NCBI RefSeq assembly: GCF_002080045.1
Contig: NZ_MUIN01000006.1
Span: 145,387 to 209,386 of the forward strand
Source of the DNA: Pseudomonas sp. Bc-h
Lineage (GTDB): Bacteria > Pseudomonadota > Gammaproteobacteria > Pseudomonadales > Pseudomonadaceae
Reading direction: 5' to 3'
DNA: 64,000 bases
Of this stretch, positions 37,897 through 46,539 are shown one piece after another. Position 1 is the first letter of the stretch; each line of letters opens with the position of its first letter. The position numbers and the translations under genes were made by a program. The notes below the pieces were generated by a model that had not been told where the DNA came from, made no database searches, and worked only from the letters and a program-made list of their open reading frames with translations.

Positions 37897-38538
37897 GTGT
37901 CGAGTACCGATGATGAACAGCTGGCGGCGGTAAAAGACTGGTGGCAGCGTAACGGCAAGCCCCTGGTCACCGGCGGTCTGCTCGCGGTGGTCGTTGTGTT
38001 GGGCTGGCAAGCCTGGCACCGCTATCAGAACAACCAGGCCCAGGGTGCCTCGGCCCTTTACCAGCAGTTGCTGGAAACGGCGCTGACTCCAAGCGGCCAG
38101 GCCGATGCCGGTCGTGTGGCTGAAATCGCCGGCAAGCTGAAAAGCGATTTTGGCGGCACTCCTTACGCCCAGTACGGCAGCCTGTTCGTGGCCAAGGTCG
38201 CGGTCGACACCGGCAAGCTGGACGACGCTGCAAGCGAACTGAAGGCCATCAATGACAAGCCGGCCAACCCGACGCTGGGCGAAATCGCTCGTCAGCGTCT
38301 GGCCCGCGTGCTGGCAGCACAGAACAAGGCAGAAGACGCGCTGAAACTGCTCGACGGCGATGCCGACAAGGCTTTCGCGGCCAGCCGTGAAGAGCTGCGT
38401 GGCGACCTGCTGGTTCAGCTGGGTCGTACCGACGATGCTTACGCTGCTTATAAAAAGGCCAAGGCTGCGCTTTCCGAGGAAGCGGCGGTGGGTGGCCTGC
38501 AAATGAAGCTCGACGATCTGGCGAAAGGGGATGCGTGA
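37897..38538 (+). CDS. YfgM-like ancillary translocon subunit with TPR fold
   Basis: A 213-residue single-pass membrane protein. A short charged N-terminus (STDDEQLAAVKDWWQRNGKP) precedes one TM helix at about 25-43. A periplasmic TPR-like domain follows (SALYQQLLETAL, then KLDDAASELKAI). YfgM docks periplasmic chaperones on SecYEG. The hisS-yfgM-bamB-der order is the enteric and pseudomonad standard. The start is GTG 37897 with TAGGAG upstream. Confidence 0.92.
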   Translation: MSSTDDEQLAAVKDWWQRNGKPLVTGGLLAVVVVLGWQAWHRYQNNQAQGASALYQQLLETALTPSGQADAGRVAEIAGKLKSDFGGTPYAQYGSLFVAKVAVDTGKLDDAASELKAINDKPANPTLGEIARQRLARVLAAQNKAEDALKLLDGDADKAFAASREELRGDLLVQLGRTDDAYAAYKKAKAALSEEAAVGGLQMKLDDLAKGDA

Positions 38539-38539
38539 C

Positions 38540-39682
38540 GTGATTCGTTGGAAACATGCAGCATTGCTGGCTCTGGCCATTCTGGCCGCGGGTTGCAGCA
38601 GCAACAGCAAAAAAGAATTGCCTCCGGCCGAGCTGACCGACTTCAAAGAAGAAGTGGTTCTGCAGAAGCTGTGGAGCCGCTCGGTCGGTGATGGCCAGGG
38701 GGACATCTACAACATGCTGGTTCCGGCCATCGACGGCGAGAACATCTACGCCGCCGATGCCAACGGTCTGGTCATGGCGATCAACCGCAGCAACGGCGAC
38801 GTGGTCTGGAAGAAAGAGCTTGAGCAGCCTGTTTCCGGCGCTGTCGGCGTAGGTTTCGGCATGGTCATGCTCGGCACCCTGCGTGGCGAAGTGATCGTTC
38901 TTGACGAAGCCACCGGCGAGCAGAAGTGGAAGGCCAAGGCCACCAGTGAAGTCCTGTCTTCTCCGGCAACCAACGGCGATGTCGTGGTTGCCCAGACTCA
39001 GGATGATAAGGTCATCGGTTACGATGCCGCCACTGGCAACCAGCGCTGGATCTACGACAGCAGCCCTGCGGTCTTGACCCTGCGTGGCACTGGTGCACCG
39101 ATCGTCACCAATCAACTGGCCGTTGCAGGCCTGTCGACTGGCAAGGTCGTGGCGCTCGACGTCAGCAACGGCGTGCCTGTCTGGGAACAACGGGTTGCGA
39201 TTCCGCAAGGTCGTTCCGAGCTGGATCGTGTGGTCGACATCGACGGCGGTCTGCTGCTGTCGGGTACTACGCTGTATGTCGCGACCTATCAGGGTCGTGT
39301 AGCAGGTCTGGAACTGCAGAGCGGCCGTGTGCTGTGGCAGCGTGATGCGTCGAGCTATTCGGGTGTAGCCCAGGGCTTCGGCAGCGTTTACGTTTCCCTG
39401 GCCAACGGCACTGTCGAAGGCGTCGATGAGCGTTCTTCCACTGCGTTGTGGAGCAACGACTCTCTGGCCCGTCGTCAACTCGGCTCGCCGGAAGTGTTCT
39501 CCAGCTATGTAGCGGTCGGCGACATGGAAGGCTATCTGCATCTGCTGAGCCAGGTCGACGGTCACTTCGTTGGCCGTGAAAAGATCGACAGTGACGGCCT
39601 GCGTGCGCGCCCACTGGTGTCTGGCAACACCATTTACGTCTTCGGCAACAGCGGCAAGCTGGAAGCCCTGACGATCAAGTAG
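38540..39682 (+). CDS. bamB: Outer-membrane assembly lipoprotein BamB
   Basis: A 380-residue eight-bladed beta-propeller of the BAM complex. With the GTG at 38540 the signal peptide reads VIRWKHAALLALAILAAGC with the lipid cysteine at 19. An ATG at 38531, inside the previous gene, is an alternative. PQQ-like repeats recur (GDVVWKKELEQPVSG, GEQKWKAKATSEVLSSPA, GNQRWIYDSSPAVLTLRG). The terminator lies about 97 bp downstream. Confidence 0.95.
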   Translation: MIRWKHAALLALAILAAGCSSNSKKELPPAELTDFKEEVVLQKLWSRSVGDGQGDIYNMLVPAIDGENIYAADANGLVMAINRSNGDVVWKKELEQPVSGAVGVGFGMVMLGTLRGEVIVLDEATGEQKWKAKATSEVLSSPATNGDVVVAQTQDDKVIGYDAATGNQRWIYDSSPAVLTLRGTGAPIVTNQLAVAGLSTGKVVALDVSNGVPVWEQRVAIPQGRSELDRVVDIDGGLLLSGTTLYVATYQGRVAGLELQSGRVLWQRDASSYSGVAQGFGSVYVSLANGTVEGVDERSSTALWSNDSLARRQLGSPEVFSSYVAVGDMEGYLHLLSQVDGHFVGREKIDSDGLRARPLVSGNTIYVFGNSGKLEALTIK

Positions 39683-39778
39683 TGGCTGTTTATGCTTGAG
39701 GAGGCTGGCGTACCGGCTTTCCTCGAGCGGCCCCGCGCTGACGGGGCTTGCGGCACTTGGGTGCCGCTCCGAACTCCG

Positions 39779-39807
39779 GCCGCTGCCTTGCAGCGGCTTT
39801 TGTATTT
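39779..39807 (+). terminator. Terminator between bamB and der
   Basis: GCCGCTG (39779-39785) pairs with CAGCGGC (39791-39797) around CCTTG, followed by TTTTGTATTTT. A moderate intrinsic terminator; der begins 27 bp later. Confidence 0.7.
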
Positions 39808-39833
39808 TCTGAAATAACGAAGTGGAGAGCCGC

Positions 39834-41303
39834 ATGGTTCCCGTAATCGCCCTGGTGGGTCGACCGAACGTCGGCAAGTCCACCTTGTTCAACCGCCTGA
39901 CCAGGACTCGCGACGCCATCGTCGGCGACTTGTCCGGTCTGACCCGTGATCGCCAATACGGTGAGGCCAAGTGGCAAGGGCGTACCTACATCCTGATCGA
40001 CACCGGCGGTATCTCCGGTGATGAACATGGCATGGACGAAAAGATGGCAGAGCAGTCGCTGCTGGCAATCGAAGAAGCCGATGTCGTGCTGTTCCTGGTT
40101 GACGCCAAGGCTGGCTTTACCGCCGCCGACCAGATGATTGGCGAGCACCTGCGCAAGCGCAACAAGACCTCGTACGTGGTCGCAAACAAGGTCGACAACA
40201 TCGACCCTGACATGGCCCGCGCCGAGTTCGCCCCGTTGGGCATGGGTGACGCGATCCCGGTTGCCGGTGCTCACGGTCGTGGCATCACGCAGATGCTGGA
40301 AATCGCCTTGCGCGAATTCCCCAAAGACGCCGATGAGCCCGAAGAAGGCGAAGAGGAAGAGGTTGCCGAAGGCGAAGAAGCCAAGCGCATTCCTGGTCCG
40401 AGCGAGAAGGATGGCATCAAGATCGCGATCATCGGCCGTCCGAACGTGGGCAAGTCGACGCTGGTCAACCGGATGCTGGGCGAAGACCGCGTCATCGTCT
40501 ACGACGAGCCCGGAACCACCCGTGACAGTATCTACATTCCGTTCGAGCGCAATGAAGAGAAATACACGCTGATCGACACCGCCGGTGTGCGCAAGCGCGG
40601 GAAGATCCACGAGGAAGTCGAAAAGTTCTCCGTGGTGAAAACCTTGCAGGCGATCAAGGACGCCAACGTGGTGATCTTCGTCATGGACGCCCGCGAAGGT
40701 GTGGTCGATCACGACCTCAACCTGCTCGGTTTTGCGCTTGAAGCAGGTCGCGCTCTGGTCATCGCGCTGAACAAGTGGGACGGCATGGTGCCGAGCGAAC
40801 GCGATTACGTGAAGACTGAGCTGGAACGCCGGTTGTTCTTCGTCGACTTCGCGGACATTCACTTCATCTCCGCGTTGCACGGCACGGGTGTGGGCAACCT
40901 GTACCAGTCGGTGCAGAACTCGTTCAAGTCAGCCGTCACCCGCTGGCCGACCAGTCGTCTGACGCAGATCCTCGAAGATGCGGTCAGCGAGCACGCGCCA
41001 CCGATGGTTGCCAGCCGCCGCATCAAGCTGCGCTATGCCCACCTGGGCGGCGCCAACCCGCCGATCATTGTGATTCACGGTAACCAGGTCGACAAGGTTC
41101 CGAAGTCGTACGTCCGTTACCTCGAAAACACCTACCGCCGCGTGCTCAAGCTGGTCGGTACACCGATCCGCATCGAGTTCAAGGGTGGCGAAAACCCGTA
41201 CGAAGGCAACAAGAACACGCTGACCGACCGCCAGGTCAACAAGAAGCGTCGCTTGATGTCGCACCACAAGAAGGCCAACAAGAAGCGCAAGGATAAGCGC
41301 TGA
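39834..41303 (+). CDS. der: Ribosome-assembly GTPase Der (EngA)
   Basis: A 489-residue double-GTPase needed for 50S assembly. Two full G domains are visible: [20 protein letters not shown] and NKVD in the first; [23 protein letters not shown] and NKWD in the second. They are joined by a very acidic linker ([15 protein letters not shown], about 164-180), longer than in E. coli. A KH-like C-terminal domain ends in a lysine-rich tail. A terminator follows. Confidence 0.97.
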   Translation: MVPVIALVGRPNVGKSTLFNRLTRTRDAIVGDLSGLTRDRQYGEAKWQGRTYILIDTGGISGDEHGMDEKMAEQSLLAIEEADVVLFLVDAKAGFTAADQMIGEHLRKRNKTSYVVANKVDNIDPDMARAEFAPLGMGDAIPVAGAHGRGITQMLEIALREFPKDADEPEEGEEEEVAEGEEAKRIPGPSEKDGIKIAIIGRPNVGKSTLVNRMLGEDRVIVYDEPGTTRDSIYIPFERNEEKYTLIDTAGVRKRGKIHEEVEKFSVVKTLQAIKDANVVIFVMDAREGVVDHDLNLLGFALEAGRALVIALNKWDGMVPSERDYVKTELERRLFFVDFADIHFISALHGTGVGNLYQSVQNSFKSAVTRWPTSRLTQILEDAVSEHAPPMVASRRIKLRYAHLGGANPPIIVIHGNQVDKVPKSYVRYLENTYRRVLKLVGTPIRIEFKGGENPYEGNKNTLTDRQVNKKRRLMSHHKKANKKRKDKR

Positions 41304-41324
41304 TTGTGTAATGGACTTTCTCGG

Positions 41325-41350
41325 AAAAGGCGCCAATGGCGCCTTTTTTT
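41325..41350 (+). terminator. Terminator after der
   Basis: AAAA then GGCGCC (41329-41334) pairs with GGCGCC (41338-41343) around AAT, followed by seven T residues. Short but GC-rich intrinsic terminator. Confidence 0.85.
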
Positions 41351-41421
41351 GTGCCTGACATCTGGGCTATCCTGCGAGACCCCGTGCCGTTCTGGAGCCG
41401 GGTGTGGAGCAGGAAAACCCC

Positions 41422-42570
41422 ATGATCACCAGCAAATTGCCGAACGTTGGCACCACCATCTTTACCGTGATGTCCCAGCTTGCAGCCGAAACCGGGGCGA
41501 TCAATCTTTCTCAGGGTTTTCCCGATTTCGACGGCCCCGACGCACTGCGCGAGGCTCTTTGCCGCCACACCATGGACGGCCATAACCAATACGCGCCGAT
41601 GGCCGGGCTGCCTGCCTTGCGTGAGCAGGTTGCCGCGAAGATCACCCGCTCTTATGGGCGTCAGGTCGACATGAACACCGAGGTCACGATCACCCCCGGT
41701 GCCACCCACGGGATTTTCTGTGCGATCCAGACTGTGGTGCGTGCAGGCGACGAAGTGATCGTCTTCGATCCAAGTTACGACAGCTACGAGCCTTCGGTTG
41801 AACTGGCCGGTGGTCGCTGTGTGCATGTGCAGCTCAAGGATGGCGACTTCTCCATCGACTGGGAGAAGTTCAGCGCTGCGCTGAGTCCGCGTACTCGCAT
41901 GGTCATCATCAACACGCCACACAACCCAAGTGGTGCGCTGATCACTCGCAGCGAGCTGGATCAATTGGCAGCATTGATCCGTGATCGCGACATTTATCTG
42001 GTCAGCGATGAAGTCTACGAGCACCTGGTGTTCGATGGCGTCAAGCATGCCAGCGTCTTGGCCCACGAAGAGTTGTATGAGCGTGCCTTTGTGGTCAGCT
42101 CGTTCGGCAAGACCTACCACGTCACCGGCTGGAAAACCGGCTATCTGGTCGCGCCCCCCGCGCTGACTGCCGAGATGCGCAAGATCCACCAATTCGTAGG
42201 TTTCTGTGGCGTGACGCCGCTGCAATGGGCGCTGGCCGATTTCATGGCCGCGTGTCCCGAGCATGTCGAGGAGTTGCCCGCGTTCTACCAGGCCAAGCGT
42301 GATTTCTTCTGCGATCGCCTGGAGTCGTCGCGTTTCACCTTCACGCGCGCGTCGGGCACCTACTTCCAGTTGGTCGATTATTCGCAGATTCGCCCCGACC
42401 TCAACGACGTCGACATGTCCCTGTGGATGACCCGCGAACATGGCGTGGCGAGCATTCCGATTTCAGTGTTTTACCAAAGCCCGCCTGAAGGCCAGCGCAT
42501 CATTCGCCTGTGCTTTCCAAAGCGAGAGGAGACGTTGCGTCAGGCAGCGGAAAAACTATGCGCGATCTGA
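41422..42570 (+). CDS. Methionine-type aminotransferase (YbdL-like), PLP-dependent
   Basis: A 382-residue class I/II aminotransferase. The start MITSKLPNVGTTIFTVMSQLA and NLSQGFPDFDGP are those of the YbdL/methionine aminotransferase group. NTPHNPSGALI, LVSDEVYEHLVFDG and the PLP lysine in SSFGKTYHVTGWKTGYL are present. YbdL transaminates methionine to its 2-oxo acid. The next gene, an omega-amidase, overlaps by 13 bp, which fits glutamine as amino donor: the amidase removes the resulting 2-oxoglutaramate. Start chosen at the ATG with CAGGAAAA upstream. Confidence 0.88.
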   Translation: MITSKLPNVGTTIFTVMSQLAAETGAINLSQGFPDFDGPDALREALCRHTMDGHNQYAPMAGLPALREQVAAKITRSYGRQVDMNTEVTITPGATHGIFCAIQTVVRAGDEVIVFDPSYDSYEPSVELAGGRCVHVQLKDGDFSIDWEKFSAALSPRTRMVIINTPHNPSGALITRSELDQLAALIRDRDIYLVSDEVYEHLVFDGVKHASVLAHEELYERAFVVSSFGKTYHVTGWKTGYLVAPPALTAEMRKIHQFVGFCGVTPLQWALADFMAACPEHVEELPAFYQAKRDFFCDRLESSRFTFTRASGTYFQLVDYSQIRPDLNDVDMSLWMTREHGVASIPISVFYQSPPEGQRIIRLCFPKREETLRQAAEKLCAI

Positions 42571-43349
42571 GCAACCTGTCGAATCTGAACATCGCGCTGG
42601 TGCAGACCACGCTGGTCTGGCACGACTGCAAGGCCAACCATGCGCACTTCGAAGAATTGCTGGAGCAGGCGCAAGGCGCCGATCTGGTGATTCTGCCGGA
42701 GATGTTCACCACCGGTTTCTCGATGGATTCCGAAACCCTCGCCGAGCCGGAAAACGGCGTTACGTCCAAGTGGCTGCTGGCGCAGGCCAAACGCATCAAT
42801 GCAGTGGTCACCGGCAGCATCATCGTGCGTGCAGCCGATGGCAGCCATCGCAACCGCTTGCTGTGGGCGCGCCCTGATGGCGAGTTGTTGCATTACGACA
42901 AACGTCACCTGTTCCGCATGGCGGGCGAGCACGAGCATTACAGCCCGGGCGAGCGTCAGGTGCAGTTCGAACTCAAGGGTTGGAGGATTCGTCCGCTGAT
43001 CTGTTATGACCTGCGGTTCCCGGTGTGGAGTCGCGGCGCGCAGGATACCGATCTGCTGTTGTACACGGCGAACTGGCCGGGAGCCCGCCGTCAGCACTGG
43101 AACCGCTTGTTGCCGGCGCGGGCCATCGAAAACCTGTGTTATGTCGCAGCCGTCAACCGCATTGGCACGGACGGCAAGGGTTTTGCCTACACCGGTGACA
43201 GTCAGGTGCTGGACTTCCAGGGTGAAAGCCTGCTGAACATCGGCGAGGCCGATGGCGTATTCCACGTCAGTCTGTCTGCCGAAAGCTTGTCGGCGTACCG
43301 GCACAAATTCCCGGCATATCTCGACGCTGATACATTCGAGATACACTAA
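42558..43349 (+). CDS. Nitrilase-family omega-amidase (YafV-like)
   Basis: A 263-residue C-N hydrolase. The catalytic triad is visible: glutamate in VILPEMFTTGFSM, lysine in HYDKRHLFRM, and cysteine in RPLICYDLRFPVW. YafV-type enzymes hydrolyse 2-oxoglutaramate or 2-oxosuccinamate, the waste of glutamine or asparagine transamination. The 13-bp overlap with the aminotransferase gene implies co-translation of the pair. Fits a methionine-salvage or amino-donor recycling step. Confidence 0.88.
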   Translation: MRDLSNLSNLNIALVQTTLVWHDCKANHAHFEELLEQAQGADLVILPEMFTTGFSMDSETLAEPENGVTSKWLLAQAKRINAVVTGSIIVRAADGSHRNRLLWARPDGELLHYDKRHLFRMAGEHEHYSPGERQVQFELKGWRIRPLICYDLRFPVWSRGAQDTDLLLYTANWPGARRQHWNRLLPARAIENLCYVAAVNRIGTDGKGFAYTGDSQVLDFQGESLLNIGEADGVFHVSLSAESLSAYRHKFPAYLDADTFEIH

Positions 43350-43354
43350 GTTCA

Positions 43355-43382
43355 TAGAGTTTGCAGGGGGCGCGGTCGATAG
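43355..43382 (+). promoter_or_regulatory. Candidate sigma-28 (FliA) promoter, first FlxA-like gene
   Basis: TAGAGTTT (43355-43362) matches TAAAGTTT at seven of eight, and GTCGATAG (43375-43382) matches GCCGATAA at six of eight. The spacer is 12 rather than 11. It lies 26 bp before the start codon. Confidence 0.5.
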
Positions 43383-43407
43383 CGTTGTACCAATACAGGA
43401 GATCGGT

Positions 43408-43848
43408 ATGACCACCATCAACGCTTCCTCACTCACTTCTTACTCCAGCAGCTTCACCGTTGCGGTCAAGAAAGACACCACGACCGCTACGGCTGACAGC
43501 GACGACACCTCGACCACCGCTGCCGCTGCAACTACGTCCGCATCCGGCACGACCGCTGCTGGCGGTGCAGGTGGCGCCGGCGGAGCGGGCGGCACTTCTG
43601 ATTCCTCCAGCGAAAGCGAGCAGGCCATCGAGAAGCTGGAGCAGCAGATCAAGGAAACCGAAAAGCGCCTGCAGGAACAGGAGCAGCAGCTGGCTGCCGC
43701 TCAGGCCGGAAAAGGCTCGGATGAAGAGAAATCCCAGCGGGTCATGGCGATCCAGGGGCAGATTTCCACCACGACCGCCAGCCTGGCCACTCAGGAAGCG
43801 GCGCTGGTTCAACTGCAGAAATCCGGCAGCATCAACACCACCGCCTGA
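43408..43848 (+). CDS. FlxA-like coiled-coil protein, copy 1
   Basis: A 146-residue protein with no signal peptide. It starts MTTINASSLTSYSSSFTVAV, followed by a Thr/Ala/Gly-rich disordered stretch (about 25-70, with GGAGGAGGAGG). A charged coiled coil comes next (AIEKLEQQIKETEKRLQEQE, about 75-110) and then a QGQIS...ALVQLQKSG tail. The helical core resembles E. coli FlxA, a FliA-dependent gene of unknown role. It is a tandem paralogue of the next gene: both begin MTTIN.SSL..YSS.F and end INTTA or VNTTA. CAGGAG precedes the ATG. Confidence 0.65.
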   Translation: MTTINASSLTSYSSSFTVAVKKDTTTATADSDDTSTTAAAATTSASGTTAAGGAGGAGGAGGTSDSSSESEQAIEKLEQQIKETEKRLQEQEQQLAAAQAGKGSDEEKSQRVMAIQGQISTTTASLATQEAALVQLQKSGSINTTA

Positions 43849-43916
43849 CAATCCGCCGCAGAACCGCTCCATGGCCCAAGGCTGTGGAGCATTTTCGCGC
43901 GCGCGAAATGATGACC

Positions 43917-43943
43917 TTCAGTTCTTTGTAAGCTGGCCGATAC
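43917..43943 (+). promoter_or_regulatory. Candidate sigma-28 (FliA) promoter, second FlxA-like gene
   Basis: TTCAGTTC (43917-43924) and GCCGATAC (43936-43943) are separated by exactly 11 bp. The -10 matches GCCGATAA at seven of eight and the -35 matches at five of eight. It lies 26 bp before the start codon, the same distance as at the paralogue. Confidence 0.65.
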
Positions 43944-43969
43944 AAAGTGCACTAAACAAGGAGTTCATC

Positions 43970-44377
43970 ATGACCACGATCAATACGAGTTCGTTGAGTA
44001 CCTACTCCAGCGCGTTTTCCGTTGGCTTCAAGAATGACGAATCCACCAAGAGCGACGCGACCACGGCCAGCGTGAACCTGCGTGGCAACGTCTACGAAGA
44101 GCCGAAGGCGGCGGGGGCGAGCAAGTCTGAAGGCGGGGGCACGCCGCGCGAACAGGCGATCAAGCAGTTGCAGGAGCAGATCAAACAGACCCAGAAGATG
44201 CTTGAGCAACAGCAGCAGCAATTGGCTGCCGCTCAAAGCAGCAAGGCGCCTGAGCAAGAGAAGGCGGCGCAGGTCATGGCGATCCAGCAACAGATCTCCG
44301 GAACCATGGCGCAATTAGGCGCCCAGCAGGCTTCGTTGATGGAGTTGATGAAGGGCAGCGTCAATACCACTGCCTGA
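43970..44377 (+). CDS. FlxA-like coiled-coil protein, copy 2
   Basis: A 135-residue paralogue of the preceding gene. It starts MTTINTSSLSTYSSAFSVGF, has a variable Ser/Gly linker, then a Gln-rich coiled coil (EQAIKQLQEQIKQTQKMLEQ) and the conserved VMAIQQQIS, ending SVNTTA. The N- and C-terminal motifs and the coiled coil are kept while the linker differs in length and composition. AAGGAG precedes the ATG. The linked FliA-type promoter suggests expression late in flagellar assembly (inference). A strong terminator follows. Confidence 0.68.
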   Translation: MTTINTSSLSTYSSAFSVGFKNDESTKSDATTASVNLRGNVYEEPKAAGASKSEGGGTPREQAIKQLQEQIKQTQKMLEQQQQQLAAAQSSKAPEQEKAAQVMAIQQQISGTMAQLGAQQASLMELMKGSVNTTA

Positions 44378-44394
44378 CCCATCCCGCTCCAATG

Positions 44395-44434
44395 AAAAGG
44401 CCCTGAAGCGTCTGCTTCAGGGCCTTTTTTATTT
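44395..44434 (+). terminator. Terminator after FlxA-like copy 2
   Basis: GGCCCTGAAGC (44399-44409) pairs perfectly with GCTTCAGGGCC (44414-44424) around GTCT, flanked by AAAA and TTTTTT. An 11-bp stem; strong and usable in both directions, so it may also serve leuA. Confidence 0.93.
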
Positions 44435-44451
44435 CCGGTTCAAACACCATT

Positions 44452-44504
44452 CCTGTATCAGTCCGGCTTGCCGATGGTGGAGCATTTGAGATCGAAGCCG
44501 GACC
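44452..44504. repeat. REP-like element
   Basis: CCTGTATCAGTCCGGCTTGC opens this copy, and it ends in AAGCCGGACC, which can pair with the start. It belongs to the same family as the elements at 21158 and 58943. It sits between convergent genes, after the terminator and before the leuA stop. Confidence 0.7.
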
Positions 44505-44525
44505 GTTAGAGGTCTAGCGTCTCGA

Positions 44526-46211
44526 TCAAGCAGCTTCGGCGGCGGCCTCTGCCTGCAAGAGCGCACGGTTCAGCGCGCTGAACAGGGCCTTGAAGCTGGC
44601 GGTGGTGATGTTTTCATCGATGCCTACGCCATGTACCGCACGCCCGCCATCCACACGCAGTTCGATGTAGGCAGCGGCCTTGGCCGTGGTGCCTGCGCCA
44701 ATGGCGTGTTCGTTGTAGTCCATGATTTCCGCCTTGACTGGCAGGCCGGCAACCAGAGCTTCCAGAGCACCATTGCCTTTGCCGCGCCAGTGCAGGTTGC
44801 TCTCGCCGTCGCCCTTGGCGGCAACTTCTACTTCCACGGCGCTGTGGCCGTTTTCTTCCTGCAGACGATGGCTGACCAACGCGTACGGCTTGTTGGCTTG
44901 CAGGTATTCACGCTTGAACAGCGAGTAGATCTGCTCGGCGGTCATCTCCAGGCCCAGACGGTCGGTTTCACCCTGAACCACCTGGCTGAACTCGATCTGC
45001 ATGCGACGTGGCAGCGAAATGCCGTATTCCTGTTCGAGCAGGTAGGTAATACCGCCCTTGCCGGACTGGCTATTCACGCGAATGACAGCTTCATAGCTGC
45101 GGCCGATGTCCGCCGGGTCGATGGGCAGGTAAGGCACTTCCCACAGCGTACCTTCCTTCTGCTGGCTAAAGCCCTTGCGGATGGCGTCCTGGTGCGAGCC
45201 GGAGAAGGCGGTGTGAACCAGATCGCCGACATACGGGTGACGTGGATGAACCGGAATCTGGTTGCACTCTTCGACGACCTTGCGCACGCCGTCAATGTCG
45301 GAGAAGTCCAGTTGCGGATTCAGACCCTGGGTGTACATGTTCAGGGCGACGGTCACCAGATCGACGTTACCGGTGCGTTCGCCGTTGCCGAACAGGCAAC
45401 CTTCGACGCGATCCGCGCCAGCCATCAGGCCCAGTTCGGTGGCGGCAACGCCGGTGCCACGGTCGTTGTGGGTGTGCAGGCTGATGATCACGCTGTCACG
45501 ACGGCTGATGTTGCGGCAGAACCACTCGATCTGGTCGGCATAGATGTTCGGCGTCGCCACCTCTACGGTCGCAGGCAGGTTGAGGATCACCTTGTTCTGC
45601 GGCGTAGCGTTCCACACTTCAATCACGGCGTCGCAGACTTCCTTGGCGAAATCCAGTTCGGTGGCGCTGAAGGTTTCAGGGGAGTACTCGAATTGCCACT
45701 GGGTTTCCGGCTGCTGGGCGGCGTATTTGACGAACAGCTTGGCGGCGTTGACCGCGATGGCCTTGATACCGTCCTTGTCTTGATTGAAGACAATGCGACG
45801 GAAGGATGGCGAGGTAGCGTTGTACAGGTGAACGATGGCCTTCTTGGCACCGCGCAGGGATTCGAAAGTACGCGCGATCAAGTCTTCGCGGCCTTGAGTC
45901 AGCACTTGAATGGTGGTGTCGTCCGGGATGTGGCCGTCTTCGATCAGGGTGCGTACGAAGTCGAAGTCGGTCTGCGATGCCGCCGGGAAGGACGCTTCGA
46001 TTTCTTTCACGCCGACCTGCACCAGGGTTTTCCAGAAACGCAGTTTCTTGACCGCATCCATCGGCTCGATCAGCGACTGGTTACCGTCACGCAGGTCGGA
46101 ACTGCACCAGATCGGCACTTCGGTAATGGTCTTGGAAGGCCAGGTACGGTCGGGCAGGTCGATGACAGGAAACGCGCGGTACTTCTGCGAGGGATCTTTG
46201 AGCATGGTCAT
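44526..46211 (-). CDS. leuA: 2-isopropylmalate synthase
   Basis: A 561-residue enzyme that condenses 2-oxoisovalerate with acetyl-CoA, the first committed step to leucine. It is of the longer LeuA type 2, beginning [20 protein letters not shown] and containing [24 protein letters not shown] and [11 protein letters not shown], with the C-terminal leucine-binding regulatory domain after about residue 440. AAAAGGA lies eight bases before the ATG. A probable leader peptide and promoter lie upstream, so leucine supply may control it by attenuation as well as by feedback. Confidence 0.97.
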   Translation of the reverse strand: MTMLKDPSQKYRAFPVIDLPDRTWPSKTITEVPIWCSSDLRDGNQSLIEPMDAVKKLRFWKTLVQVGVKEIEASFPAASQTDFDFVRTLIEDGHIPDDTTIQVLTQGREDLIARTFESLRGAKKAIVHLYNATSPSFRRIVFNQDKDGIKAIAVNAAKLFVKYAAQQPETQWQFEYSPETFSATELDFAKEVCDAVIEVWNATPQNKVILNLPATVEVATPNIYADQIEWFCRNISRRDSVIISLHTHNDRGTGVAATELGLMAGADRVEGCLFGNGERTGNVDLVTVALNMYTQGLNPQLDFSDIDGVRKVVEECNQIPVHPRHPYVGDLVHTAFSGSHQDAIRKGFSQQKEGTLWEVPYLPIDPADIGRSYEAVIRVNSQSGKGGITYLLEQEYGISLPRRMQIEFSQVVQGETDRLGLEMTAEQIYSLFKREYLQANKPYALVSHRLQEENGHSAVEVEVAAKGDGESNLHWRGKGNGALEALVAGLPVKAEIMDYNEHAIGAGTTAKAAAYIELRVDGGRAVHGVGIDENITTASFKALFSALNRALLQAEAAAEAA

Positions 46212-46291
46212 GTGAATAATCCTTTTTGTATTCAGGGCCGAAAGAAGGCGGCCAGCCGTTTAATACGAAGTGTTGGTCGAGGCACCGCGAT

Positions 46292-46369
46292 TTAGCCTGG
46301 CAGTCGTGCACTGACGAGACTGAGGCAGCGGTGTTGACGCAGCAGGATGAGGTTTTGAGAGGCTTTCAT
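46292..46369 (-). CDS. Candidate leuA leader peptide
   Basis: A 25-codon reading frame on the minus strand, 80 bp before the leuA start. It has six leucines and contains LRQHRCLSLVSARLPG. A TTGCCA-17-TACGTT promoter ends seven bases before its ATG, so the transcript would start at or next to the ATG, making the peptide leaderless. Downstream, GGCCG/CGGCC (46236-46253 on the plus strand) forms a hairpin just before the leuA ribosome binding site. This layout fits translation-dependent control of leuA, but no classical terminator with a T-run is present. Not in the length range gene finders report. Confidence 0.5.
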   Translation of the reverse strand: MKASQNLILLRQHRCLSLVSARLPG

Positions 46370-46376
46370 ATGTCCA

Positions 46377-46405
46377 AACGTAACCAATAGGGTGAAAGCT
46401 GGCAA
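46377..46405 (-). promoter_or_regulatory. Candidate leuA promoter
   Basis: On the minus strand TTGCCA (46400-46405), a 17-bp spacer and TACGTT (46377-46382). The predicted start falls at about 46369-46370, the first base of the leader-peptide ATG. The rest of the 328-bp gap (46212-46539) holds only an M23-side hairpin, GCCGAGC/GCTCGGC at 46494-46513. Confidence 0.5.
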
Positions 46406-46539
46406 GCAGTTGGAAAAAATTGGGAGAAGTTTCCGGTTATCTCGCTGTTAAGAGATTTTGTAGCTTATGTGGTCGTCTTTTCGAGATTTAATTGCCGAGC
46501 ATCCAGGCTCGGCGCAAATCGAAGCGCTGATGGACATGG

